This document shows positions 12,042 to 23,778 of a stretch of DNA of 64,000 bases, piece by piece (within the stretch, counting starts at the first letter, position 1; each line of letters opens with the position of its first letter). The DNA is taken from assembly GCF_012273895.1 (NCBI RefSeq), contig NC_052114.1, positions 496,001 through 560,000 of the forward strand, given 5' to 3'. This stretch comes from Zerene cesonia (Eukaryota; Arthropoda; Insecta; Lepidoptera; Pieridae). The notes under the pieces are model-generated. The model was not told where the DNA came from and did no database searches. It saw only the letters and a program-made list of their open reading frames with translations. The position numbers and the translations under genes are program-made.

Positions 12042-12282
12042 TGTTCTATTACGTATCTACTTTTGAATCTATATGAGATATATTGAGTATGTACTTGTTT
12101 ATTTGTTTATAACTTTTTTAATATAACCGTAGGAAAGGAAAGGAACCTTACAATTACAATGTACAAAAAATACAGCATGTTTTTTTAGGCTGTTTTGTAT
12201 TATAATAGAAATCTCTTCTTGGCAACAGAAGGAAAAAGTAGCCACCTTAATAATATTAAATGGAACATGGGAGGTAAGAAAT

Positions 12283-12506
12283 GTAAGATGAATATGGTAT
12301 TTATCGAAGTATCCAGCTTTTATCATGCATCTAATGGTTTAAATTACTGCTTAAATGTATGTGTTTTTGTTTATTTATGGTTAGGTTAGGTTAGGTTAGG
12401 TTAGGTAAGATGAATATGGTATTTATCGAAGTATCCAGCTTTTATCATGCATCTAATGGTTTAAATTACTGCTTAAATGTATGTGTTTTTGTTTATTTAT
12501 GGTTAG
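12283..12506 (+). repeat. 122-bp tandem duplication with a telomere-like spacer
   Basis: The 102 bases at 12283-12384 recur without change at 12405-12506, an offset of 122. The 20 bases between them are pure TTAGG-unit sequence. Identical copies mean a recent event, or a false join of overlapping contigs. Confidence 0.9.
12381..12405 (+). repeat. (TTAGG)5 interstitial telomere-like tract
   Basis: Five perfect copies of the insect telomere unit TTAGG, beginning at the end of the first duplicate and running to the start of the second. A single TTAG remains at the end of copy two (12503-12506). Confidence 0.9.
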
Positions 12507-13595
12507 CACAAAAAAGTTCTGTGATTATTTCTGTCTTTTGAGTTTTAATAATAAAACGATTAGATAAAAAACTCATTTAAAGCTGTCTTTGCTGTTTGCG
12601 GTTTGCGGTTGTTATTCTATTCGCTAATTTATTTACGACTCCATTTTCGAGGACAGTCCGTGCAATTGTGTATAAGTTTAAAGCACGATAGTGGTGAATT
12701 TATAAAGTCAACCATTCATGAAACGTTATACAGTAATCATTTCTTAAAAATATTAAAAAGCATTATTTTTTTATCTTTTTAAATATAAGTTTAAACAGTG
12801 GGCTATAAAACACTTTTTATCTAACATGTGAAATTGTAAAGTAGGATTGAAATTAAAGTTTTATGTATGTGGTTTTGACGATATTTTTATTGCAAGAGAG
12901 AATAATGTTAATATATTTTTTAATGATTCCAAGGATGACGGTTAAATTTCGAAACGAAAAATTTTCTTTAGTGTTGTACTTATACCTATCGACAATAGCC
13001 CATTGATTGCGAAATAGTGATGTCTCGACCGTGAACTGTTTTGTGAAATGAACTATGCAAATTGATGTACAAAGTATTAGTTAGAATTCTATGAAATCTA
13101 TTGTAAATTGTTAGCAAATATCTTTTTGGAAAATTTACTCCAATGAATTTTTATTTGAATTCGATGTTTCGTAAATATTGCATAGGTGTGTTATTGGATT
13201 TATTGCTTGACCTCTGTGTTATCGCGTTTCTAAACAGTACAGAGGTCGACGTATAATGGTTTATTTCAACGGCTAAAAGCTCAATGCAAATTAAAAGGTA
13301 AATCACAGGACTGTAAAAATAATATCAATGTGAAATTATACATTATTTTAGAGTAACATGAAGTTTCTTCATAGAATCTGTTCTTATATATCGATCTGTG
13401 TTTATTTTTAACTTATTTCAAAAAGGAGAATGCTCTTAACTTCTACTGTTTTTTGTGTTTGTTACCTCATAGTTATCACTGACTTAACCGATTTTGGTGT
13501 TTCTATTCTTTCTGAAAGGTATCTCCCGTTAGTGTCTATTGCATTTAGTCTAGTTCTGGCATTTTGATGGTGGTCTAGTTTCTTTTTTTATAATA
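12507..13595. other. Intronic AT-rich DNA, nothing recognised
   Basis: No frame with coding character, no repeat family of this window and no strong motif seen. Confidence 0.4.
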
Positions 13596-13767
13596 ACTAG
13601 CTGCGCCCGCGGTTTCACCCGCGTAAGTCCGTGCCTATGTGTTATTCTGTTGGTCCAGCTGTCTACGTACCAAATTTCATTGCAATCGGTTCAGTAGCTT
13701 TTGCGTGAAAGAGCAACAAACACACACATCCTTACAAACTTTCGCATTTATAATATTAGTAGGATAG
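13596..13767 (-). repeat. Family B repeat, reverse copy
   Basis: It begins ACTAGCTGCGCCCGCGG and ends TTATAATATTAGTAGGAT. It shares with the nine other copies the block around TTTCATTGCAATCGGTTCAG and AGAGCAACAAACACACACA. Family B is the most frequent well-preserved repeat here. Confidence 0.85.
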
Positions 13768-15436
13768 TAGGAGTAGGATTTCAGTTGTGTGTACAGTAAA
13801 AAATCTTATTATTATTATGTCCATACTATAAGTACTATAAAATTATAAAATATGCAAACAATACAACAAAGGCCTATTCATTGATAGTTTTATGCCTCGA
13901 GGCATTGAGAATTGTGCGAAAAATAAATCGTATGTGATGAAACTTTTGTTCCCAATGCTCAATGAGTTTTACGCAGTTTTATGCTCTTATAATTTATTAC
14001 GTTCATTTGTTGATGAAATCGCGATTGGATACTTTCCGGTTTTATTAACGAGGTGCGTTTATATGTAAATTGCACTTCAATATTTACTCCGAAATTGTAG
14101 GTTTTTGTGGATCTATTTCAAAGACTGAGCATGTGATTTTTAATTACTTATATCCTATACTGTTTTAATTTAAGAGAATAGGTATTACATAAATAAATAA
14201 TACACGTTTCAATATTGAAAATAACTTCTTTCTATAAGCGATAACGTTAAACAAAATATCGGTTTCATAACAGTCCAGACGTTCATTGTACACGACAATG
14301 AAATAATATTTCGCCTGACTTGAATTTAAATAATTTTGAGCTGAGCTCGCTTCACTTTCTATTTAACATTATTTTTAATTTATTATGTAGTTAGTCTATG
14401 GTATACCTAAATGTTTGAAGAGGTTCGTAAGATAATTTAAGAATAAATATTGAATTGTATTTTTTGAACGGCAATGTAGAAAATAAAGGTAAAAGCAATT
14501 ACCTATTATCATAATTATAATATTATATTCATCGTACATTCAACAATGTCCTTACGAACAAAATTATTTCGTTCGTTCATATGACAACGCGAAATTTATC
14601 TTTCAGAACTGTGGAAATGTCTTGAAAACATATATAACTACGGGATTTACGACACAATATATCGATTATCGACAGGTGATAATTCCTGAACGAGCTTTCA
14701 CCGGCCTTTGTGTCGTAAATGGGATATTTAGCATTGAAACAACAGTTTGTTATACATATAGTTTGATCAATCGTCAGGGGTGTGTATAATCGTGGTAATA
14801 GAATGAAGCCTATAAAATAATATACGTGCGAAAATTTCTTGTTAATCCCACAAGTCGATTTGACGTGGTTGGGATATAACGTATTTGTTTGTTGTTGTGT
14901 AGATATCAATTTAATATGGGAACTATAATTAGCCACTCGTTTTTTGTAGTTTAACAGATGCAGCATCATAATTTTGGGGAAAACTTTTATGCATGTCATT
15001 CAAACTAATTTTAACAGTTTTAATAACAAACCTACATGTAAATGACGTATATTGACAAAGGCCGATAAATATGAAGCAAAAGGCCAATCAATAAAAAGCT
15101 ATTTATTTGCTATTTAATTTATGAATATAAAACATCATATGTTTGATACACATAATGTTTAAGATTTCAATAGATAATTAAATAGCGTATGTGCGATATT
15201 GACATTGCGTGATAACACGAAGTGTCATCTGTAATGATTTGTGTGATTTGTACATAAAAATACATTTAAAATGATTTTACACGCGATGTAAATAAGTAAT
15301 TAGTGAATACTAAACACGCATTCGCTCTCTGAGAAACGGGTCGATTTTAATAATGTCAAAAGTAAATACAGAGTCACAACATATTCTATGTAAAAGCTAA
15401 AATATTAACAAGTATGTGTCGAATTTCTTATATATA
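13768..15436. other. Intronic AT-rich DNA with one long unsupported minus frame
   Basis: A minus-strand ATG frame of 140 codons spans 14577-14999. It shows no domain, no signal peptide and a composition close to translated noncoding DNA, so I do not call it. Nothing else stands out. Confidence 0.35.
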
Positions 15437-16703
15437 ACAAGCTTTGCCCGCGACTGCACATCAAAACCACTTTCCCNNNNNNNNNNNNNNNNNNNNNNNN
15501 NNNNNNNNNNNNNNNNNNNNNNNNNNNNNNNNNNNNNNNNNNNNNNNNNNNNNNNNNNNNNNNNNNNNNNNNNNNNNNNNNNNNNNNNNNNNNNNNNNNN
15601 NNNNNNNNNNNNNNNNNNNNNNNNNNNNNNNNNNNNNNNNNNNNNNNNNNNNNNNNNNNNNNNNNNNNNNNNNNNNNNNNNNNNNNNNNNNNNNNNNNNN
15701 NNNNNNNNNNNNNNNNNNNNNNNNNNNNNNNNNNNNNNNNNNNNNNNNNNNNNNNNNNNNNNNNNNNNNNNNNNNNNNNNNNNNNNNNNNNNNNNNNNNN
15801 NNNNNNNNNNNNNNNNNNNNNNNNNNNNNNNNNNNNNNNNNNNNNNNNNNNNNNNNNNNNNNNNNNNNNNNNNNNNNNNNNNNNNNNNNNNNNNNNNNNN
15901 NNNNNNNNNNNNNNNNNNNNNNNNNNNNNNNNNNNNNNNNNNNNNNNNNNNNNNNNNNNNNNNNNNNNNNNNNNNNNNNNNNNNNNNNNNNNNNNNNNNN
16001 NNNNNNNNNNNNNNNNNNNNNNNNNNNNNNNNNNNNNNNNNNNNNNNNNNNNNNNNNNNNNNNNNNNNNNNNNNNNNNNNNNNNNNNNNNNNNNNNNNNN
16101 NNNNNNNNNNNNNNNNNNNNNNNNNNNNNNNNNNNNNNNNNNNNNNNNNNNNNNNNNNNNNNNNNNNNNNNNNNNNNNNNNNNNNNNNNNNNNNNNNNNN
16201 NNNNNNNNNNNNNNNNNNNNNNNNNNNNNNNNNNNNNNNNNNNNNNNNNNNNNNNNNNNNNNNNNNNNNNNNNNNNNNNNNNNNNNNNNNNNNNNNNNNN
16301 NNNNNNNNNNNNNNNNNNNNNNNNNNNNNNNNNNNNNNNNNNNNNNNNNNNNNNNNNNNNNNNNNNNNNNNNNNNNNNNNNNNNNNNNNNNNNNNNNNNN
16401 NNNNNNNNNNNNNNNNNNNNNNNNNNNNNNNNNNNNNNNNNNNNNNNNNNNNNNNNNNNNNNNNNNNNNNNNNNNNAAAATTATTTTATAGTTTTTAGTT
16501 TGATGTGCTTGAAAAGCGTGTTTTTTAGTTTTTTTAAACTATATTTTATTCTCTGTTATTATACATCTAAACAAACTCTTGAATCACTCTGTCTTAAAAA
16601 ACATAAAAATCTGTAGCGTATCTGTAGTAGTAATTTTAAAGATCTAATCATACAGACACACAGGCGACGGAAAACGACTTTGTTTTTATACTGTGTTGTG
16701 ATT
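15437..16703 (-). repeat. Family E repeat interrupted by an assembly gap
   Basis: The left end (AACAAGCTTTGCCCGCG) and the right end (AAACGACTTTGTTTTTATAC at 16672-16691) are the two ends of one family E copy. Between them lie 1000 N and unrelated AT-rich sequence with the AAGCGTGTTTTTTAG block also seen at 150. It may be two copies or one copy carrying an insertion. Confidence 0.5.
15477..16476. other. Assembly gap, 1000 N
   Basis: Exactly 1000 N, bordered by dispersed repeat sequence on the left. Confidence 0.99.
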
Positions 16704-17224
16704 ACATGCCATTACGTGAACCCAAAAAAAAAAAAAAAACAAAGAAAACCCCATGAGGTAAGAACAGGAGTAAATGAGTACGTTCTAAGTCCTCCTCAAA
16801 TAAATAAGGAAAACTTGTTTGGTTTTATGAGAGCATTCATAATTAAGACTCAGGCTGGCTATAAACTGGTCGATTTTTATTAAGCCAAAAATTAAATGTA
16901 TTACTATCCTACTTGTATGAGTTTGAGGAGTATTTCTGTTATGTTAATATATTTTGCAATAAATAAATGTTGCACCTAAATCTACAATCTACAAGGTACA
17001 ATAGATATGTAGACCTATTATTATGAAATACATTCGAGCGTAAAGTCGTTGCATTGTATAGTAATGTACACGAGCCTTTTTTATAATATGTAATTTTTGT
17101 TTATAATTCAACTGTAATATTAATTGGATACAAATCAAAATTTGAAACTACTTAAGTTTACAAACCTGTATTATAAAAATTCAATTCCCGTATCAAACAT
17201 TATATATTAAACCCACAAAGGACG

Positions 17225-17252
17225 TATAAAAAGGTACCGTTCCGCTAGCAGT
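17225..17252 (+). promoter_or_regulatory. TATA box plus initiator-like pair
   Basis: TATAAAAAG at 17225-17233 is followed 25 nt later by GCAGTC around A 17250, close to the insect initiator TCAGTY. The spacing is a little shorter than the usual 30 or so. It stands 130 nt upstream of the small ORF at 17382. Confidence 0.35.
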
Positions 17253-17381
17253 CGGTGGTTGCGTAACTGGTAAATAGTTACAACGAAACCTACAGTATAA
17301 TAGTCCTTTTGTCTAAGCTATAAGTGCTATAATAGCATCACACACACGCCTAGTTTTTACCGTTATTACGGGTAAAGTTAC

Positions 17382-17510
17382 ATGAACTTCGCTTTCGCAA
17401 TTAGCGCGGTTTCGATTACGATGTATTTTGTAACATCCTTACTTAAATGTAAAGAGAATAATTGTGTTTGTCCTCGAAGCATCTGTTTAATAATAATTGG
17501 TTGTAATTAA
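17382..17510 (+). CDS. Candidate 42-residue cysteine-rich secreted peptide
   Basis: The frame starts MNFAFAISAVSITMYFVTSL, which has the hydrophobic profile of a signal peptide. A short tail with five cysteines follows (residues 23, 28, 30, 35, 41), including a CVCP motif. Upstream is a TATA/initiator pair at 17225-17252 and downstream a poly(A) signal at 17646, giving a complete small transcription unit of about 420 nt. It matches no peptide family I recognise. The odd cysteine number and the hydrophobic C-terminal part (LIIIG) count against a folded toxin or hormone. It could be chance: frames this short are common in AT-rich DNA. Confidence 0.25.
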   Translation: MNFAFAISAVSITMYFVTSLLKCKENNCVCPRSICLIIIGCN

Positions 17511-17645
17511 CGAGTAAAAGTGTTTGTTAATTTTTATCATTCGCATGTTTTTGGTTTGGAATTCAGTGTGGAAATATAGTAGGATATTTTCACATACATT
17601 TTACGTTTCTTCGTTTATCATTGTTTCTTGTAGAATGTTCTATGT

Positions 17646-17651
17646 AATAAA
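17646..17651 (+). terminator. Poly(A) signal AATAAA after the small candidate ORF
   Basis: AATAAA lies 136 nt after the stop at 17508-17510. The hexamer is common in AT-rich DNA, so it is weak evidence alone. Confidence 0.25.
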
Positions 17652-19007
17652 ATATATTCCGACTTCAAACCAGATGCAAACAAAACTGTTGGTTAGTAAT
17701 TTGCGTAAGGCAAGCCACTTATTTTTTATTATAATACGTGAATCATTATGGTTTATGTTTACGCATGTCATAATATAATAGTTCCATCTAGTAAGAAAGT
17801 TTTGCGCATTATTTGAAGATACTGTTGTAACTGAGAGGCGATGTTTTACATTCCTCCTTCGTAGGAGCCTAATTACAAAGCAAGAGCAGATGCCTGTGTA
17901 ATTTTGCTTTTGAGAATGTCATCGCATTGTACATATAATATGTACAATATGATTCGAGTGTTAGCAGTCAAGATCTTCGCCTACAGACTGACAATGGCAT
18001 ACGCAAGGCTCTGCGAAGGCGGTACAATGAAGATTGTTTTAAAAATTTTAATACAATGCCACGCGTTTGAACGTAATTAATTTTTAAGTTTTACACTGCG
18101 GATTTATATGTATGAGCGTGAATAATTTTCGTATTTCTCAACTTTTATTCTTTGTTGTTTTTATCATGTGGATAATCGTTTTTGATGAGTGATTCGTTAT
18201 ACTCATTGTATCTGATTCAGATAATACAACTCATTTTGAATATATGAATATTATTCAATATGTATGTTATGCGATTATCTTCCTTACTTCCATATTTTAT
18301 GCGTTTATTAATGAATAAACTAGAAGTTGTATTTAACATGAAATCTTTATGAGTAAATAGAAATAATTTGATCACGAGGCGGCAACCGAACCCGCGTCAT
18401 TTTGCCAAACCGTATCAACAATGTATTTTATTTTACATCAAAAAACAACTTACCCTAGATCTAACAATTCGAAGGCGCATTGTTAAAAATGATTATCTAG
18501 TTTCTAGATTTTTTCTAAATTTGTCCTTATGCTATAATCCCAAACAATACACGACACTTTGGTGTTTCGAAGTAGTTTTCAATTTGGCTGGTGAGGATCT
18601 AATTGTAATGCAAATCACGATGAGCTTCGGAATGTTGGACAAAAAATATGACTTGTTGTACGTGTTGAGCCAGATGATGAAAATGTATCTATAACTACTA
18701 CTTATATGAAAAATATATGATGAATCTATATAAAGGGGTCAAATAAATTGTATCTTTGATCAACATATGTTAGGCATATTGTTTTCTCTCTTTAAACCAT
18801 AGGTAAAGTAATAAATAATTGTTAACATACTATGCACTTTTATTATTAGAAGAAAATACTTGATTGCTTGTTAGTATGTTTGTTGCTTCAACAACTCTTC
18901 GGTGGCGTTCTGCGGCCTAGTAGCGACCAAATATAACATTCAAACATTCCATTATAAAGTAATTAATATTATAAACGTGAAGGTTTCTTAGTAGTTTTTA
19001 GTATGTG
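17652..19007. other. Intronic AT-rich DNA
   Basis: The 18368-18694 plus frame (108 codons) has no recognisable domain and begins within a short degraded tRNA-like stretch (ACCGAACCCGCGTC). A 23-bp odd palindrome centred on 17937 is the only other structure. Confidence 0.35.
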
Positions 19008-19353
19008 GTAGTCGAGCACGCTTCGGCACGAATTGGGCCAGCTCGCACCGGGGAAGTACCACACCCCCACAGAAGACCGACGTGAAATAGCATTCTGCTG
19101 TGTTTCGAACGGTGAGTGGGGGAGCTGGAGGCCCATATCCTTTTCTTTACCTTTCCCAATCCTTTCCTTTTTACCTATCGCCGATCCTTTCTTAATCCCT
19201 TCCCAAAAAAAAAAGTCGGCAATCCATTTGTAGAGGCGTAAGGTCTGCAATGGACCTTATGTCTCTCCAAATGTTCATGGGCGGTGGTAGCGCTTACCAT
19301 CAGGCGTCCCACCAGCTCCATTGCCGATGGTAACATAAAAAAAAAAAAAAAAA
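19008..19353 (+). mobile_element. Family F retroelement copy with poly(A) tail
   Basis: The copy starts GTCGAGCACGCTTCGGCACG, continues through a C-rich (TCCTTTCC)-like middle, has the 3' block GTTCATGGGCGGTGGTAG and CTTACCATCAGGCG, and ends in a run of A. At least eight more full or partial copies lie in the window in both orientations. Poly(A) and 5' truncation indicate LINE-driven retroposition. Frames read through it are repeat shadows. Confidence 0.8.
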
Positions 19354-19501
19354 GTGGATAGATGGATGTATGGATGTTTGTTATTCGAAAACAGCTTATC
19401 GTATCTGTATAAAATTTGGTACAGAAGTAGATTACAGTCTTGATTAGAACATAGGTTTCTTACCCGGGTTCCATGCGAGTGAGGCCGCGGCTGACAGCTC
19501 G
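19354..19501 (+). repeat. Family H repeat directly after a family F tail
   Basis: It has GGATGGATGTATGG, CTTATCGTATCTGTA and a GCGAGTGAGGCCGCGG end, shared with 40142-40293 and 62250-62432. It follows the poly(A) of the preceding element with no spacer, so one was probably the insertion site of the other. Confidence 0.65.
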
Positions 19502-20342
19502 TAAACGATCGACGAACTTCTAATGTCATCGATTTATTATTCCGATTTGTATCCAATTTTATTCTATAAAACCAGTGGCGCATGTATTGTGTTAAATATT
19601 CTTCATAAGTAATATTTATGAGTACACTCCAATATTCCGTAACATAAGGAACCGGTGCCGGATCGGAATGTTAAAAAATAATTAAAAAAAATAACATTAT
19701 AACATACAAATAGCAAGCAACTTTAACTATTATGTTGATAGGTTTCTATTACATAGGTAATGGTGACGAGACTAAGTGTGTACTCACATAATGGTAATGA
19801 ATAAGTAAGTGGTGATAATATAAACGATATTTAAATACGTATTGGATGACGCTCAGTTATCGATATTCAAATATGTATAGAATTTTTAGAATTGAAAGAG
19901 CCATTGACATTTAACCTAGACCAAGGAAATAGCTAAACAGATTTTTTTTATCGCGTCAGTTTTGTTTTTTGAATAGTCTTTATTTTGAAGTATCTATAAG
20001 AAAAATCGATAATTGGCTATAAGTTATCTGCTGATGAAGAGTACATTATAAGGTTGCTTTTTTTCTCGACAAGTTTTCGAAAAGTAAAATAAAAAACATC
20101 CGCTGAGTAAATATTACTGAAAAAAATCTTATATTAGATGTAGAGTACATTTCAAATTTTAATTCAATTTCAGACAATGTTTGTCCTGTTTTTAACGCAA
20201 TACACTATATTCTTCAACCCATTATTTTATATTTAGTTTAAATACCAATTTGCTTTTAAAATATCTATAAGTATGCCTGTATTGTTTATATAATGTATGC
20301 ATGTATGTTTATTCCTTCTGACTGGCACTCCAACAAGGGGCT

Positions 20343-20502
20343 ACTGTAAATCAGCGCTGCGCATTACGCGTAGCACATGCTGAGTAGTTACCCTTTTTAG
20401 CACCACACTGATTAGTCATAAGTTCACTTTTAATTTTAATTTAACTGTGTGTAAATGTGGTGGTGTTAAATAAACATTCTTTCTTTCTTTCTTTCTTCTT
20501 TC
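20343..20502 (+). repeat. Family G repeat with (CTTT)n tail
   Basis: The core AATCAGCGCTGCGCATTACG continues GTAGCACATGCTGAGTA and ends TAAATAAACATTCTTTC(TTTC)n. The second copy is at 63456-63599. A poly(A) signal followed by a simple tail suggests the 3' end of a non-LTR element. Confidence 0.75.
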
Positions 20503-20905
20503 TGTATTTATGAATAATTCGCGTTTAAAATCCTTATAAAAGTTTTAATTCCTAAATGAATTTACTACCAGTTGTACTAATTTAACCATATCGGAAAATA
20601 CGCCGAAGGCATGTTAAGAAAACACTCGCATTTTAAAAACAAATCTTTTTAAAGGCTAAAGGATGGAAACTGACTTTTTTATACAACAGAACCTTGAATA
20701 TATTTCAATCTTATTACCATACAAGTCTTATAGGAAAAACAATTTTATCTATTTATGCATAGCCTGTGTTTGCGTGAATCGAAAATTTCCGAACAAGGTT
20801 GGTGATGAGGATGTGAGGTTATCGAAACCATTTATGTTACTTTTTATGGGTACCTATAATTAGTAAGTAGGTATGGGGTTTCTATGTAATATTAAACTAT
20901 CTATC

Positions 20906-21155
20906 ACTACATAGTATAAAACAATGTCGATATTCTGTCCCTATGTCCCTAGTCCCTATGCTTAAATCGTTAATACTACGCAACAGATTTTGATGAGGGT
21001 TTTTATAATAGATATAGTGATTCAAGAGGAAGGTTTATATATATAATAACGTCTATTAAAACTACTCCGAATTAAATGAGAGCGAAGCCGAAGACGATTA
21101 TCATGTGCAGTTTTAAAGATCTAAACATACATACATAAGGACAGGCGCGGGGAAC
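20906..21155 (+). repeat. Family E repeat, forward copy with an inverted second fragment
   Basis: The forward body (CACTACATAGTATAAAACAA to GAGCGAAGCCG) is followed at 21105-21155 by a reverse fragment (GCAGTTTTAAAGATCTAAAC and on). This makes an imperfect inverted pair. Confidence 0.6.
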
Positions 21156-21159
21156 GACT

Positions 21160-22093
21160 GTTACATTTATCATTTTTATTATTGTGTCATTTAACGAGGG
21201 ATTTCATAATATAACTATAATAAACATAATCAGACATTCATAGCATAATCGGATATTCAAATATAATAATTGAATACAAGTATATGGTACTTTTATTATA
21301 TGTTACATTACACTTTCTAATTCAAGTGTGTAATTAATAAGAATAATTACAGTTAAATGAAGGCAGTTACACTAATAGCTAACACGATTGAGATAAATAG
21401 CTAATGATTCTATTAAATGGTATTAATTACTCCTAATTTGTACTTGGGTTTGTTCATAATCAGTTAGTTATAGAACGAATGTAACTATATAGAGCTGTCA
21501 AAAATATAATACGTATAAATTAAGGGCACACACACATTAATAAAATCAAGGAATTAATGATCTCGGCTGGTTCTGTTCACAAGACCCAATTCAGTATGCA
21601 ATTATAACTAGACTTTTAGTAAATGGCGTATTTCTGACTATAATACGTAGGTATGCCGTATGCGTGTTATGTGCTTGTGTGCGTTTTTTGCTCATAAAGG
21701 CTCCTTAAAAACCAAGTTTGAGAGTTTAATTCATATAAAATCTTTTATATAATCAACCTCTAAGTCAACATACATCCAGATCCTTGTGTGGAAGTTCGTC
21801 AAACAATCATTCATCCACGCTACAAAATTTCGTGTTTAATCAGTGTAGCATGAGCGTACATTTTGACACTAATATAAATAAAATAAAAACAAAACTATAA
21901 TGAACTATTAAAAAAAACACACAATGTGTATAATCATTAGATTTGTATAATTTCAAGGATTAATATCACGTTCGCTTATTTACTTTATCGTTATATGGAC
22001 AAACGATATGTCCGTATCATTATAATTCTAAAGGCCACTCAAACGGGAAAGCGAAATAATAATTATAATCTGTGGTGCAGCGTTTATGTTGAA
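21160..22093. other. Intronic AT-rich DNA, nothing recognised
   Basis: No coding signal, no repeat family member found. Confidence 0.4.
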
Positions 22094-22230
22094 CCAGCTG
22101 CGCCCCGCGGTTTCACCCGAGTTAGTCTGTATCCCGTAGGAATATTGGGATAAAAAGTTGCCTATGTATTATTCCAGTTGTCCAGCTATATACGTCCCAT
22201 ACTTACAAACTTTCTCGTTTATAATATTAG
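22094..22230 (-). repeat. Family B repeat, reverse copy with internal deletion
   Basis: It begins CAGCTGCGCCCCGCGG and ends TTATAATATTAG. It lacks the TTGCAATCGGTTCAG centre, jumping from the TACGTCCC block to TACAAACTTTC. Confidence 0.8.
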
Positions 22231-22754
22231 AAGACTGCTGTCGACTGTCTTTGTAAAATTTGTACTATGCGTATTGTAATAAAAGGCTATCATTTAAAAT
22301 TGGATACCGAAATGGCGGGTAGGACACCTACTATGTCAGTCCGTATGGATTTAGGGTTTACTTCTCAAACTCAAACCTAAAAATTTATTTATTCAATTAG
22401 TTTTATCATTATTTATATCACTTAAAACAAAATTGAAAATACGTAATTTATTTATAATTTATTACAATTCTAAGACTCGCATAGTTTCCACATTCAGGTC
22501 GACTGTTTTCCACGCTAATATTATACAATTTGCATCCTTATTTTTGTTACATAAGATACATAATAGCGTGCGGTGTAACATCCTTTCCGTTGAGTAGCCT
22601 CGGTGATATGATCAGCTACTGATTTACCGACGAAAATAGACTTAAATCGGTGGAGTTAAGACTTATTATTGCTTAAAGGATTAATCGACAGGTTCTCGTC
22701 TTACAGTTGGTTTATGTTACTTATAAACTCGTAATATATTTGTATGACACTATT

Positions 22755-23754
22755 NNNNNNNNNNNNNNNNNNNNNNNNNNNNNNNNNNNNNNNNNNNNNN
22801 NNNNNNNNNNNNNNNNNNNNNNNNNNNNNNNNNNNNNNNNNNNNNNNNNNNNNNNNNNNNNNNNNNNNNNNNNNNNNNNNNNNNNNNNNNNNNNNNNNNN
22901 NNNNNNNNNNNNNNNNNNNNNNNNNNNNNNNNNNNNNNNNNNNNNNNNNNNNNNNNNNNNNNNNNNNNNNNNNNNNNNNNNNNNNNNNNNNNNNNNNNNN
23001 NNNNNNNNNNNNNNNNNNNNNNNNNNNNNNNNNNNNNNNNNNNNNNNNNNNNNNNNNNNNNNNNNNNNNNNNNNNNNNNNNNNNNNNNNNNNNNNNNNNN
23101 NNNNNNNNNNNNNNNNNNNNNNNNNNNNNNNNNNNNNNNNNNNNNNNNNNNNNNNNNNNNNNNNNNNNNNNNNNNNNNNNNNNNNNNNNNNNNNNNNNNN
23201 NNNNNNNNNNNNNNNNNNNNNNNNNNNNNNNNNNNNNNNNNNNNNNNNNNNNNNNNNNNNNNNNNNNNNNNNNNNNNNNNNNNNNNNNNNNNNNNNNNNN
23301 NNNNNNNNNNNNNNNNNNNNNNNNNNNNNNNNNNNNNNNNNNNNNNNNNNNNNNNNNNNNNNNNNNNNNNNNNNNNNNNNNNNNNNNNNNNNNNNNNNNN
23401 NNNNNNNNNNNNNNNNNNNNNNNNNNNNNNNNNNNNNNNNNNNNNNNNNNNNNNNNNNNNNNNNNNNNNNNNNNNNNNNNNNNNNNNNNNNNNNNNNNNN
23501 NNNNNNNNNNNNNNNNNNNNNNNNNNNNNNNNNNNNNNNNNNNNNNNNNNNNNNNNNNNNNNNNNNNNNNNNNNNNNNNNNNNNNNNNNNNNNNNNNNNN
23601 NNNNNNNNNNNNNNNNNNNNNNNNNNNNNNNNNNNNNNNNNNNNNNNNNNNNNNNNNNNNNNNNNNNNNNNNNNNNNNNNNNNNNNNNNNNNNNNNNNNN
23701 NNNNNNNNNNNNNNNNNNNNNNNNNNNNNNNNNNNNNNNNNNNNNNNNNNNNNN
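22755..23754. other. Assembly gap, 1000 N
   Basis: Exactly 1000 N. It ends in a run of 24 A, so the right border is probably the poly(A) tail of a retroelement lost in the gap. Confidence 0.99.
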
Positions 23755-23778
23755 AAAAAAAAAAAAAAAAAAAAAAAA

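Noticed and set aside
10841..12076. 411-codon plus frame across the first gap
   Set aside because: Almost all residues are undefined N; the ends are transposon arms.
12381..12405. Chromosome end or true telomere
   Set aside because: Only five units, embedded in unique sequence on both sides.
14577..14999. 140-codon minus ATG frame
   Set aside because: No domain, no signal peptide, composition like translated noncoding DNA. A frame of this length is possible by chance in 64 kb; conservation would be needed to revive it.
15416..16616. 360- and 390-codon frames across the second gap
   Set aside because: They exist only because N codons are not stops.
18368..18694. 108-codon plus frame
   Set aside because: Begins in a tRNA-like repeat scrap and shows no domain.
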